Part shown: piece by piece, positions 25,213 to 37,600 of the stretch
Position numbering within the stretch: the first letter of the stretch is position 1
How the letters are laid out: each line of letters starts with the position of its first letter
Source of the DNA: Phlegmacium glaucopus
Taxonomy: Eukaryota > Basidiomycota > Agaricomycetes > Agaricales > Cortinariaceae
Reading direction: 5' to 3'
NCBI GenBank assembly: GCA_015039465.1
Contig: MU130695.1
Location: 753,105 to 817,104, forward strand
DNA: 64,000 nucleotides
The notes under the pieces: generated by a model
The model's database searches: none
What the model was told of the DNA's origin: nothing
The model's input: only the letters and a program-made list of their open reading frames with translations
Translations under genes and position numbers: made by a program

Positions 25213-28200
25213 CTACTCGGATCCTACAGACGTTGGAGCCATTTCGGAATATAATGGCATACCGTAGTGTTTTCCAGCTTCATCAAGCAATGCTATGTCA
25301 TGTAAAAAATGATGGTACTTCAACTGGATAACAATGTCGTTCCGGATCCCTGGCTCAAACGAAAGGTGATCAGAGTCAGAAGGACCGGGAATTGAATGGA
25401 GGGTTATATCATCAATCGTGATTGATGACCTGGATGAGGGGTTAAGTTTAATTATGGTTGATCCTAGAGAGACGTCGAAAGGCACATCTTCTTTGCCAGA
25501 ATGTTTGAGCCTCAGTATAAGAATTTGGCCGGATGTTGGGGTGACGAATGAGATTAAAACTGTTGCAGCATTCACAAGTCTAACTGGATCAGAGTATATG
25601 TTAGAGCGGTCAGCGTCCGTGAAAATGTATGTGAAAGAGTTCAACTTGGGTCGAATTTCTTTCGCGAATGTGATTAAGTCATTATTGGGAGATTTGATAA
25701 ATAGGGGACCATCATGCACACGGGGGATGGCAAGTAGACGTTTAGACCAACTCCGAGATATCGAAGTCACCCATGGTAAATCACAAATTGTAGCCTGAAT
25801 CCAGTTGAGATCGGAATCAGAATCAGAATGACTGAAAGTGATGAGGATGACATTTTTGTTTCCTTTCAGAGCACGCGAATAGATTTCAAGTGGTGCACTC
25901 ATACGAAGAAAATCGAGATGGAGCCACTTCGACCGAGAGTACCTGCATTCGAAAAGAGTATTGTCATCCCAAAATTGATCGAACCGTCCCAATTCGGATC
26001 CACGTTTCAAACGGAATTCAGTATCCTCGATCTCGTTTTCCATTCGTAGACGGATCTCACGAATAAATTTGGCATCAATGAACAGAGAAGAATGTTTGAC
26101 CTCTTCCCTCAGTTCGGATAGCGATGTTATATTTGGTTTTTCAACCCCTTCAAAAGATTGGCTGATATACGATGCCCACTCTCCATGAACCCATGTTCTT
26201 GTATAATCCCAATGATTGTCTTTGTCGAGGTCGGCCAACCTGTTGTTAGCTGCGTGTATATGGGGGTTGAGTCTCTTCCAGCAATTGGCCTTCCACTCCC
26301 TCGTCAATCTTTCTTTCTCTTCCACTCGATCATTGCCAATCTGGTCCAGAATGTTTTTCAATTTGTTCCAGAAAAGCTGCTCCCATTCCTTCACTTCATG
26401 TAACAGCAGTAGCTCCATGAAGTACTGCTCCCGAAACAACAACTGCTCCATGTCCCACTCTGGGAATTCTTGCTTCTTTTCAACTGCTTGCTTGTTAACT
26501 CGATATTCCACTCCGATGTCACCTTTAAATTCGAACCTTTCCTTCACCTCTTTGGTTATCATTTCCATTCTCCATGAAATCCACTTGACACGTTTCTCAT
26601 CCAGCAACCGTCGTTCTCTTTCGATTGACGAGTGCATGAAATAATCAGATATAAGCGAAGATTCTTCGTTTCGCTCCTTCTCTTTCCCCATCTCAACAGC
26701 CGCTTTCCAATCATCTCTACTTTCTTCCTCCCTTAACCTCTGGAGCGCACTCATGGTATCCTCCGCTTTGATTGTCCAGCTGTTCTCAATAATATATGCT
26801 TTGCTTATATCAGCAGCTCCTAGTCGATAACGGATGTGCTCTAAGATCGACCGATGATGTTTTCGAAGTGAATTCAGGTTATTGCTATCATTGGATACCG
26901 GGTCACCTTTGGGATCAATTTTGGCGTCAATTTCCACTTCAAGTAGAAGGTGTCCAACGTCAACGAGGGGCGCATCCGAATTTATTGAGTAGAAAGTGTC
27001 GATTTCGTTGTTTTGCGTGTAAACTCGTGTCGTACGCTCCTTGTGATCGAAAACTGTGATATATAGAATGCGTTCTCCGAGTTTGTGCTTCTCTGAATTC
27101 TCAGGCTCAGTGTCCCCATTCTCGCGCTCATTTTCCCCATCCGCAGGTACACTCTGTTCGGCTGGGCGTTGCCGAGTCAAAGTGTAATAAAGAGACAGGT
27201 CGGGGCTAGTGAATGGCTCAATGAGCCCAGCGAACGACGTGATAATCTTCAGGAATTCTTGCGCTCGAGTGAGAGGCAGCACTTTGTATTTTAAGATTTC
27301 TTCGTTGTCTTTGTTGCAAGTGGGAAGAGGTTCATGTTCGTCCAGTTCTAGAATAATCTCCAGTGGAGGCGCATCATCCCCTGTCGGGTTCCAAGCCCAA
27401 ATACCCAATCGGATTACAGAAAGCCCTGCTTCCAAACAGAGCCAGCTAACAGGACCGACCTTCCATGCCGAATTCTGTACGACACTAAAACATCCTACAT
27501 ATCCCACAACGGATGCTAGGAGACCGAGAAGGAGCATGAATAGCAACAGCCATGTGCGTGCATCCATCTGATGTTTCATCGTATCGTGCTCAACAGCCGC
27601 CTCGATATCTCTATTAGGTGGCTGGTCTCTGTTCTTAAGTTGGTCAAGGTATTGTTTGGAAAGAGTGATTATTCGTCGTTGTATGAGCAACTGAATGAGC
27701 GTGGCTGTGATGAACCCTCCAGTAGCACGCAGAACCGGAAATGCCCATGTCGTACTCTTCTTCAGGTTGTTGGTACCCAGATTTAAATAGATATATGGAG
27801 CGATACTGAATGCGCAGAAAAGCGCGGTCATGGCCATCATCTTGGCATTCCAAGCAGTAGACCTGTGGGATACCCCAGTTATCCGGTTTTTGTCAATGTT
27901 AAATTCCTGGATCAATTCATCCATTCGAGTCTCGATGATGTAGCGCCCTTTGTCCTTCCCTTTACCAGTCTCAACCATAACCAACGAAAGGTTCTCTCCC
28001 TGCGGCTCGAATCCCATATTCCCAAGTAACTTTGCTCCTTCAATATCCCCAAACGAGAAGCAAGCGGCCAACGTCTTTAATCCCGCTCTAACCATCCCAA
28101 GACTTCCGAAGATTGACATTGGTGTTGCTGCTGCGTAAAGATATCCTCGGGTAAGTGCTGAGCTGACTTGGACCTCGCATTGCTCTGTCCCAAGAAGTGG

Positions 28201-28269
28201 TAGAATCGCTGCAATGTCTTGTATTCCGCCTGTGAGAGTCGAAATTATTCCTCCACCACCGGATGACAT
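25213..28269 (-). CDS. Large intronless membrane-anchored protein of unknown function (1018 aa)
   Basis: One uninterrupted frame of 1018 codons, ATG at 28267-28269. The N-terminal quarter has several hydrophobic segments: ILPLLGTEQCE preceded by a Gly/Ser start, AWNAKMMAMTALFCAFSIAP, ATGGFITATLIQLLI and WLLLFMLLLGLLASVVGYVG. The rest is soluble, acidic and Trp-rich, with many charged helices (EREREERLLDEKR-like runs around residues 520-700). No catalytic motif or named domain was recognised. An intact 3-kb intronless frame is striking because nearly every other gene here has introns every 100-200 bp, suggesting a retrocopied or recently expanded agaricomycete family. Confidence 0.85.
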   Translation of the reverse strand: MSSGGGGIISTLTGGIQDIAAILPLLGTEQCEVQVSSALTRGYLYAAATPMSIFGSLGMVRAGLKTLAACFSFGDIEGAKLLGNMGFEPQGENLSLVMVETGKGKDKGRYIIETRMDELIQEFNIDKNRITGVSHRSTAWNAKMMAMTALFCAFSIAPYIYLNLGTNNLKKSTTWAFPVLRATGGFITATLIQLLIQRRIITLSKQYLDQLKNRDQPPNRDIEAAVEHDTMKHQMDARTWLLLFMLLLGLLASVVGYVGCFSVVQNSAWKVGPVSWLCLEAGLSVIRLGIWAWNPTGDDAPPLEIILELDEHEPLPTCNKDNEEILKYKVLPLTRAQEFLKIITSFAGLIEPFTSPDLSLYYTLTRQRPAEQSVPADGENERENGDTEPENSEKHKLGERILYITVFDHKERTTRVYTQNNEIDTFYSINSDAPLVDVGHLLLEVEIDAKIDPKGDPVSNDSNNLNSLRKHHRSILEHIRYRLGAADISKAYIIENSWTIKAEDTMSALQRLREEESRDDWKAAVEMGKEKERNEESSLISDYFMHSSIERERRLLDEKRVKWISWRMEMITKEVKERFEFKGDIGVEYRVNKQAVEKKQEFPEWDMEQLLFREQYFMELLLLHEVKEWEQLFWNKLKNILDQIGNDRVEEKERLTREWKANCWKRLNPHIHAANNRLADLDKDNHWDYTRTWVHGEWASYISQSFEGVEKPNITSLSELREEVKHSSLFIDAKFIREIRLRMENEIEDTEFRLKRGSELGRFDQFWDDNTLFECRYSRSKWLHLDFLRMSAPLEIYSRALKGNKNVILITFSHSDSDSDLNWIQATICDLPWVTSISRSWSKRLLAIPRVHDGPLFIKSPNNDLITFAKEIRPKLNSFTYIFTDADRSNIYSDPVRLVNAATVLISFVTPTSGQILILRLKHSGKEDVPFDVSLGSTIIKLNPSSRSSITIDDITLHSIPGPSDSDHLSFEPGIRNDIVIQLKYHHFLHDIALLDEAGKHYGMPLYSEMAPTSVGSE

Positions 28270-29726
28270 GGCCTCACGATGAAAGATTTATTGTCGTATG
28301 GAGTTCTTGATGAAGAATGGGCTAATAGATCATGAGAAAGGTGGCCTCGAGGCACGTCGAACATCGGACCAAATAAACCTAAGGTATTATTAGAATGAAT
28401 GTTATTTTTGTTACGAATTGACATACATGAATTATAGTAATAGAAGTCGGATTAGCGAGTTAGGTGAGCGATTCAAAAAAAAACAGCTTAATTTTCTCAA
28501 CATATAGCTGGGAATGAGAACGTCAGAACGAAAGAATTCACAAATGAAAAGAATGAGTTTAGTTTTTGTATTGGAGGAGGGCTGACACCTCTGATATTCC
28601 GTTCGCGTTCCCTTTCTGGCTGCTGTAAAGATCAGATGATCCTGCAAGATGGATATTGAGCAGCGAGCTAAGAAACGTGGGTTGATGAAGAGATTGTAGC
28701 AGAAAGTCCTCCATAGGCTGCTGTTGAACGTGGGATCGCAGTTTGGTTTCCACCCCATTTTTATATCTATACTTTCCATTCCCAGGAGTCGTCGGGTTGA
28801 CCCATGAGCTGACTACTCTTTTTGATCAAAAATGTGGAGCGCCGTAGCAAAATAAACTTGCCTGAAGAGGTTGTTTGTGCATGGCAAGAGCGTGAACCAG
28901 ATGGTTCTGAAGTCGGGAGGTTCCATAAGCGAGACAAGACCTCGAATGGAATAGGAGTGAGAAGTAGTCCGTTACAATTTTGCTTTGTGAAGGCCAGCAC
29001 ACGCGCGTTCACAGACCTCAACGATAGCCACGGGAATGAGTTGACAGAGTGTGACTATGGTCGTAAGGCAGTTGAGGTGAAAGTATGAGTGAGCTGATGA
29101 ATTACAGCAATGCAGTGAGTTAAAATACATAGATATGTACGAGTGACTGCAGCCTAACTGTTGGATTGGATCAAGGAGCAGATGATTGTAGATCTAGAAT
29201 CGAAATAGCCAAGAATTGAAGCTAAATGATAACTGTAAGTCGGAATTGAGCTAGTTGGGTGAGCATAATGAACTGCTTAAGGGCATCATGAGTAGATAAA
29301 TTAACGAGATATTTAAATTACTGGAGAAAAGACAGACATACCAATGAAGCCAAGATAGCGACTTGAACGGCGAAGGACAAACGATGTGCAAAGGTGTTTG
29401 TTTATTGTAGGCATGTGCCGTTTGTGCCGAATACCTTTCCAATTCAAACTCCGATGCGATCATCACACGTCTGGCCTAAGCGTCCAATCAAGCTCCACAC
29501 ACAACTCAACTCTGCACGTCCAACACGACTCGTCTGTGCAATCTCCTAACGAACCTTGGAAAGACTTCTTAGACAATGAGGACGAAGACAGCCTTGTTTC
29601 TGAGTTATTACATTGTTTAAATCCTTTTCTTGTATTGTCCCTATGTAGTCATATCCAAATGTAATTAGTATCTGTACATACTACAGAGCCTCTCTTTGCC
29701 TTGGATATTACTTGGAGGACAAATGA
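28270..29726. other. 1.46-kb spacer with unsupported small frames
   Basis: Contains the upstream region of the 1018-aa gene and the 3' flank of the RabGAP gene. A minus-strand frame (28559-28714) and a plus-strand frame ending near 29664 (serine-rich, then PWKDFLDNEDEDSL) could be small exons, but neither has a convincing start, splice partner or family. Confidence 0.4.
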
Positions 29727-32700
29727 CTACTTCGTCAGGGTCAGAGGCTCTGCATGCAATAAATCTAGCCCGCAGTTTAACATTGGCCGCGTGAATGTAG
29801 CACAAAGCTTACCATTTGCAACTTTCTTATCTGCGTCACTCAGTCCTGAATCGTGTGCTTCTAGGAACGCGTCAACCTAGAAACGAGTTAGAAATCTGAT
29901 AGCTCCGAGGTTCTTTTCTTTTTACCTCGTCCATGACTTGATCATCGTTATCGTTTATACCCAGCTCATCTTCATCGTCTTCATCGTCATCTTTGGCATC
30001 ATCGATAGCGAAAGGTGTACGTTCCAAAATTGCCGCAGCGGCATTCATGGCATGAATCATGGGCATAGCAGATAGACTTCCACTTTCTGGGACGTTTGCT
30101 AGACCTCTTGGAGGTTCGAGTGTCGTGTCAACGGAGAGAGTAGACGGTGTCGATGGTACCAAGGTAGTAGTACTTGATTCAGTAAGACTTATCTTTGAAA
30201 AGGTTTGTCGTAGTGTTGGAGTCAGCAATGATTCGCGAGCCTTTGGTTCTTCCAATTTGGTATACTTTCCAATCGAGGGCTTATGAACCACCTATTGTTT
30301 GATAGTTAGTCCAGATAGATAATACTACTCCGGACAACTGTACCTGATGTTTCCCTATGGTCTTTCCAATTTCATCTGTAAATAAGTTAAACATCTTCTT
30401 GTTGTTGTCTGTGGCGATGGATGACCAGATGTCACCAAGGAAGCCACTCTGCGCATGGAGAAGCTCAACGTCAGGTAGAGGATGCAATTTGAACGATTCT
30501 GAAAGGTCGGTCTCAAAGAATGACTCAAGAACCTCCTCAGCCAGGACCACCATTCGAAAACTGTCAACAAAAGGCGCGTGTCAGGTGATCGCAAGAGATG
30601 AGGGGGAACTAAAAGTACGAACGTCGCCAAGTTGAGATAAGGCTGATTAGACCCAAGTTGGGGTGATATTGGGACATCGGCATTAGATGTGTTGCTCTCG
30701 GTGTCGTTCAGAGGTTGAGGTAGAAGGGCATCGCCGTATTCGAAGGCGTTTGCCATGAATCGGCTTACTGCTCCTAGATATGCATCTCCAATCTCGTAAC
30801 GGAAAATGAACTAGAGAGAGGGCGAGAACCTTAGAGGGATAAGTTCATGTAAAAACGACAAGACAACAAACCAAGAAGGATTCAGACAGTGTCAAGACTT
30901 CGTCCTTCGTAAGGTATCCATCTTTGTTCTTGTCATGCAGGTTGAAGAACCATTCTATATTTTCCATGAGGTCGTTGAACATAACTCCGTCTAGGCCGGA
31001 AACCAGATCCTACGTTCAATAAGCTTGGTGTCATTGAAGCAAAAGGAGTAATAACACTAACCTGAAATGACAAAGCTCCGCGACATGATGTATCCCAGAA
31101 AAAAAAAAGTCTGTCGATGAATTCATGCTCTGCCACTTCACGATCGACCCGTTGCTGATAAACATTAAACAAATTAGACAGTTCCATCAAATCGATGATC
31201 AAAACACCTGCCTGAAACCCATTCATAACGATTTTTTCATCTCTTGCCCAAGTTGCCACTTCACTTAGGAAATGTTGGAAGGTTCGCAATCCGATCCTCG
31301 TTTCCGGTTTCTCATCATGTCCGTCTGCTGTGGTGGATAACGTGCGACTGGGAGCGGGAGCGAGTGTCGGCAGTGATGAAACGAATGGTGGGACGACACA
31401 CATGGCTTTATATAGGGAATCGTAGATCAGGCCAGCTTGCTCCTTGCTGAATCTACCCAAACTCTTCAGGTTACGAACTGCTCCACGTTTTGCGAACGAC
31501 TCGATACTGTGTATGATCTCAGCCCTGAATTTCTTCCTCTCAGAGAGAATAGTATCATCGGTGATTACAGAGAATTCCCTGAACGACACCAGCAGCAACT
31601 CTTGGAATCGCGAGATGGCGCGGGCTCGAGGATCGGAGGACTCTGGGTGTGCCGAATCTCCCAAAGATGCAAAGTAGTCTCTCATCAAGCTACGGTGCAA
31701 CGATATGAAGGTCGGATCTCCCAGTGCGAGGTTTAGACGTACTTAAGAAACCCTCCATCATCCTGGATTCGTAGAAGTTGCTCTCCGTTGATTTTCAGGA
31801 TAGCTACGTTAAGTTTGTTGAGCAGATCACAGATTGAGTTGGAAAATGAACTGACCCAAACTACCATTACCATGTTAGTTATTTTCCTTACTTATGGAAT
31901 GAGATATGACATACCCCACTTGAAACAAGACTTTGGGTCCCATACAAAAGAAGCAATCAACAATTCGGAAGGCAAATACCATAGGCATGCTATTGATGTA
32001 TCTAGAAATTTACTTTAGGAATGAAGGACTGCATGGATGGATTATTGGGCACTTACAGACTCAAAAACCACGGTAATGAGGCTACAGATAGTTGAACGTC
32101 CACCGTTTGGAAATGATCGTGAATCAGAGGCAAACATCGTTGGACAAGGGACTCAAACACGCGCTGATCAAGCAGGGTACCATGCATCGACGGCCTGTCA
32201 TAGCAAAGGTCAAACTTGATGATACTATATTTGAACGAAAGAAAAAAACGGCGCACGCATAATATCCAGGAAGCAACCGACCACAAAGAACTTCCAGCAA
32301 CCAAAATGCCTGCTCTTCAGACATATAGCTAGCGCTGAAAGTCAGTAAGGAGCGGACCAGCATAAGAGGAGACCCCACATCAAAATTGCAGCAGCAAGAA
32401 TATTCATGGCCTATGGAGTTCTTATGAAACCGATTGTATGGGCGGAAAGGATTACGACGAACCTGGCAATATCCCAATTCTGGATTCATAAACGAGTATG
32501 CCTGCAAGACTCGGCGAAGAGCGCCAATGCCTTCCTCTGATTGATAACCAGCATATTCTGGCAAGCTTCGATGCAAATCTTTCTCAATATCTTCGGTGCT
32601 GGTACTTGTTCTTCCTTTATGTTCTTGTAAAATTCGTTCATAGTACCCGGGGTGTGCGTAACGAAGAAAAATGGATCCCGATAGGGTTTCCCACATTTCG

Positions 32701-33665
32701 CCGCGTAGTCGATTGGGGAGACCAACCTGGACAAGGCGCGTACATTGAGGATAACGAAGGAGTGTCAGACTGCGGCCATGTGCTAACGGGAATCAGGTAA
32801 AATGAGGATGAATTGTGGCCTTGAAACATACTTCGTAAATATGTTGCCCACAACTTAATTTTTGAAGCCTCGCGTAGTCTAGAATCTATTTAGTCTGCAA
32901 GAAACTTATCATGTATATAAGGACGTACTTCTTTGGGTCTCCTGGGAATTTGAACTTGAGACCTAGACCACCATGGAAATTAATTTCTTGCGAATCCCCG
33001 TCCTTTTCTGCCGTTATAAGACTTCCATCCTCACGCTCATTCTCTGGAACCGTGGAAGAATCCGACACAAGAACTTCAGAGTAGCATGTTTTCACAAATC
33101 CTTTAACTCGCTTCATTTGACCTCGCTGTAGTTCGACCTTGAGTGCATCACGGAGGAGGGCGCAAAATTGATCTGCTGTCGGACGAAGAGAAGTCAACTG
33201 GACGATCTGGGGTGCATGTCAGCTAACATATCGTAGGTTAACTTGGATATTAAAACTGACGATCTTCATGCCATGCCAAGTTAACAAACTCAGTGCATAA
33301 ATTCCGGCACGTGCGTTCAACCTTTCGACACGGCGGATCGTCGACAACGGAATCGTGAAGCGTGCAGACTTCTTGTCGAGAGATGTAAAGGCCAGGAAAG
33401 GTGGCATTATATGTAATTTCCCGGCCTTTTCAGAAGGAAGGTGTTGTCAGGCTGACAATCGAGCAACGGAAAGGCTATCACAAACATATGAATCCTCAAT
33501 CCCATCTGCGACACTAAGTACAGCGTTGATGTCCATTTTGTCGACATCTTCTCCACTTGATTGAGACTCGCCAGTGCCTGATGGTGGTAGAGAGAAGAAT
33601 ATCTCGGTCAACTGCTCCTTGGTGGGTTCCTTGAAGTGACGAAGAGCAGTCGATATAGTCGACAT
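29727..33665 (-). CDS. RabGAP: GRAM - TBC - EF-hand protein (Gyp2/Mdr1 type)
   Basis: Rab GTPase-activating protein. ATG at 33665. Order: N-terminal region with a GRAM-like fold ([20 protein letters not shown], then [20 protein letters not shown], about 33250-33410); a second lipid-binding-like stretch [20 protein letters not shown]; the TBC domain starting [19 protein letters not shown]. The dual-finger motifs are both present: [12 protein letters not shown] (IxxDxxR, about 32540-32580) and GYCQAMNI (YxQ). [18 protein letters not shown] and [16 protein letters not shown] complete the TBC. An EF-hand-like helix with [17 protein letters not shown] (about 30900-30960) follows, then an acidic tail ([15 protein letters not shown]). 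The last exon was resolved to the stop at 29727-29729 (EPLTLTK). The domain order matches yeast Gyp2/Mdr1 and animal TBC1D8/9. There are about 15 introns. Confidence 0.92.
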
Positions 33666-34620
33666 GGTCTCTTGTCTGCTACCCTGGTCCGCTCGATAGT
33701 AGATCAAGTCAAGTAAATGAGCAAGTATCAAGCCAATTATAAATTGAGTCTAGCGTTGCCCAGAGCGCTCAGCACTGCTGTTATTTAGTGAGGTGAACAA
33801 GAGATAACTTCCATTCTAGGGTATACAAACGCGTGACCTCAGACATTCGTGAGTGTTTCAAAATTCAATGTCAAATATTGGAACTTGAATCAGGCTACAA
33901 AGGATTTTTCTATGTAACGAAGTTTAGGGAGAATTCGGTCGAATATTTCCTCTTACAATACATCAAATGATTCAAGTTCAAGCTCTCAAGGTTGATAAAC
34001 TTTAGCCTGTGTGAACAGTGGTAGCCCATATACACTTGGATAACAACCCTTATAACTATTTCAAACTTGCAAGCAAGCATGGCCAGAAATTCCAACTCCC
34101 TGAATGCCATTATCAAGTCAGCTCCTTTTTCATTCTGTGTATATCCTGGACTCCTCAACTTATCAGTTTTCAAATATTTTAAGGCCAGTTATTAATAATA
34201 ACATTATAATTTTGGTACATCTTAAAAATGGGCCAAACCAGATGGTCCAGACCTTAAAATAATCAGTCGTCTCATAACCAGACCAGGCCTTTAAATACTA
34301 ATAAATTCAACAAAAATTTCATTCACCACACATGGTACATCTTGTTCCTTTATATTAACACCATCACAATGCACTTGCTGCTTCATAATCCCCTAAAAGA
34401 TGGCCATGAAAATGTCAGCCTTGGATTACACTTTAACAATGTTCATCTGGGAAAAGTATTTCTGAAAATTCAACTGAAAATTCACTATCATTCATTCCAC
34501 AATTTACAAATTACAATTACAAGCACAGATATCCAGCTGCCAGTATTCCATGATTTCATTCTGAGCCCTTCTCCACTGCACACATAATATATTTTTTTGG
34601 GTTTTGGTTCTTCACAATGT
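33666..34620. other. AT-rich spacer
   Basis: 955 bp between the RabGAP promoter and the 3' end of the GTPase gene. The plus-strand frame 34342-34587 lacks any recognisable family. Composition shifts to AT-rich here, as in the microexon gene next door. Confidence 0.4.
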
Positions 34621-37600
34621 TCACATAGAGAGGTGTGGTGACTTGACTTGGGCATTGGCTATTTCTTTGCTATAGTTCCCAATTAGTACTTGTTAAAAAA
34701 TAAAAGAAGTGAATTGCAAAATCCATACATATGAGATTATTCAATGCAATCTGTACAGCCTCTTCAGATAGCAATGTATGATTGGCTTTGAAAAGATTTG
34801 AGAATGTATGAGAGCCTTTGGAAAGATTTTCAAGTTCAAAAATCTTTTCAACTGCTTGCTTGACAGAGGTGTCACAAGCTGATTGCTGGTAGGTTTGGAC
34901 AGCTCTTTCCAAAGAGTCAGTTTTACTTGGTGATTCTTTGTGAAGAAAGAAAGACAAGTGGCCAAGAATGGCTGCAACTAATAGAAAAAGTCAACATGAA
35001 GAGTATGGAAAATAATGTTGAACCAGATGCATACCAATTGTACAGTATGTAATTTCTTTTAAGTTGATGTTGGTAGATAGACCAGAAACCTTGAAATTAA
35101 AAAAATGATTTTCACCTTTTGTATTTCCAAAGAGCAAATACTCACAATGAATGGCATGATCTTGGAGATGGAATCCTGTACATTGAAATTTATAAAAACT
35201 GAATAAAGAAGTGAGTATAGAGATGGAAATGATGTAAAAAAAATAATCACCAAATGTTGTTATAGACAGTAAAAGGCAATATTAAGAGTAATTGTAATAC
35301 TTACCCCCTGTAAATAATGGTATGCCATAGGTAAGCTGAGGAAAAGGCAGATCACAAGCATTTTTCACATACAGTCTGTTGACAAATGTATGTCATGTGA
35401 GTACATGGTAGATAAGATAACATATTCAACATACATGCTGCCCAAAAAAGATGGCAATTGGATTAGCAATAGTAATGGTATGATCAATTAGTGCACTTAC
35501 ATGCTGTCCAAATACATTGTAACATCAGTAAAAGAATGGTGATTAATAATTATAGCTGTCTTGCACATACTTCCTGTCATCAAAGATAGCACACATTAAT
35601 AACAGAATGATAAAGACTTCTCTGTACTTGTACTTACTCTCTGTCAAAAGAGTAAACTACTAGAGTCAAGACAGATCAAGATGGTCTTGTACTTACTGCC
35701 TGTCAAAAGAGTAAGCAAAAGTCAAGATCAAGATGATTTTTCACCTACACCCTGTCAAAAGAATACAGTAGAATCAAGGCAGATCAAGATGATTTTGTAC
35801 TTACAAACTGTCAAAAAAGTAGGGTAGAATCAAGGCAGATCAAGATAATATTGCATTTACCATCTGTCAAAAGAGTAAACTGGAGCCAAGGCAAATCAAG
35901 ATGGTCTTGGCCTTACCAACTGTCAAAAGAGTAAGCCAGAGTCAAAGAAGATCAAGGTGGACTTGCACTTACCATCTGTCAAAAGAGTAAGCTAGACTCA
36001 AGGAAGATCAAGATGGACTTTCACTTACATCCTGTCAAAAGAGTAAGCTAGAGCCAAGGCAGATCAAGATGGCCTTGCACTTACCAACTGTCAAAAGAGT
36101 AAGCCACACTAAAGACTGGTCAAGATGGTCTTGCACTTACTGCCTGTCAAAAGAGTAAGCCAGAGTCAAGGCAGATTAAGATGGTCTTGCACTTACCAAC
36201 TGTCAAAAGAGTAAGTCAGAGTGAAGGCAAATCAAGATGCTCTTGCACTTACACTCTGTCAAAAGAGTAAGCTAGAGTCAAGGCAGATAAAGATGGTCTT
36301 GCACTTACTGCCTGCCAAAGAAGTAAGCTAAAGTCAAGACAGATCAAGATGGTCTTGTACTTACTCTCTGCAAAAAGAGTAAGCTGGAGTCAAGGCAGAT
36401 CAAGACAGCCTTGCACTTACTCTCTGTCAACAGAGTAAACTAGAGTCAAGGCAGATCAAGACAGTCTTGCACTTACATACTGTCAAAAGAATAACCTAAA
36501 GTCAAGGCAGATCAAGATAATTTTGCACTCACATACTACCAAAAGAGTAAGCTAGAGTCAAGGCAGATCAAGATGGTCTTGTACTTACATACTGTTGAAA
36601 GAGTAAGCTACAATCAAAGGAGATCAAGATGGTCTTTCACTTACTAACTGTCAAATATATAAGCTAAAGTAAAGGCAGATAAAGATGGTCTTGCACTTAC
36701 CCACTGTCAAAGGAGTTATTTAGAGTCAAGGCAGATCAATTTTAAAGATGGTCTTGCACTTACATCCTGTGAAAAGAGTAAGCTAGAGTGAAGGTTCAAT
36801 CAAGATGGCCTTGCACTTACATCCTGTTAAAAGAGTAAGCTAGAGTCAAGGCAGGTGAGGATGGTTTTTCCCTTACATACTGTTGAGAGGGTAAGCTAGA
36901 GTCAAGGTAGATCAAGATGGTTTTGTACTTACTCTCTATTGAAAGAATAAGCTAGGGTCAAGGGAGATCAAGCTGGCCTTGCACTTACATTCTGTTAAAA
37001 ATTTAAGCTAGAGTTAAGGCAGATCAAGGACATCAACTTACACCCTGTCAAAAGAGTAAGGTAAGGTTAAGGCAGATCAAGGCCTTGAACTTACACCCTG
37101 TCAAAAGAGTGAGCTCAAGCCAAGCAGATCAAGATGCTCTTGCACTTACAAACTTTCAAAAGAATAAGCTAGAGTCAAGGCAGGTCAAGATAGTCTTGGA
37201 CTTACCATCTGTCAAAAGAGTCAGCTAGAGTTAATGTGGATCAAGATGGTGTCGCACTTACCTCCTGTCAAAAGAGTAAGCCAGAGTCAAGGCAGGTCAA
37301 GATGGTCTTGCACTTACCAACTGTCAAAAGAGTAAGCTAAATTAACAGCAGATCATGATGGTCTGGCACTTACTGCCTGCCAAAGGAGTAAGTTAGAGTC
37401 AAGGCAGATCAAGATGGTCTTGGACTTACAAACTATCAAAAGAGTAAGCTAGAGTCAAGGCAGATCAAGATGGTCTTGTACTTACCAACTGTAAAAAGAG
37501 TGAGCCAGAATCAAGGCAGATGAAGATAGTCTTGCACTTGCCTCCTGTCAAAAGAGTAAGCTAGAGCCAATGCAGATCAAGATGGCCTGGCACTTACATC

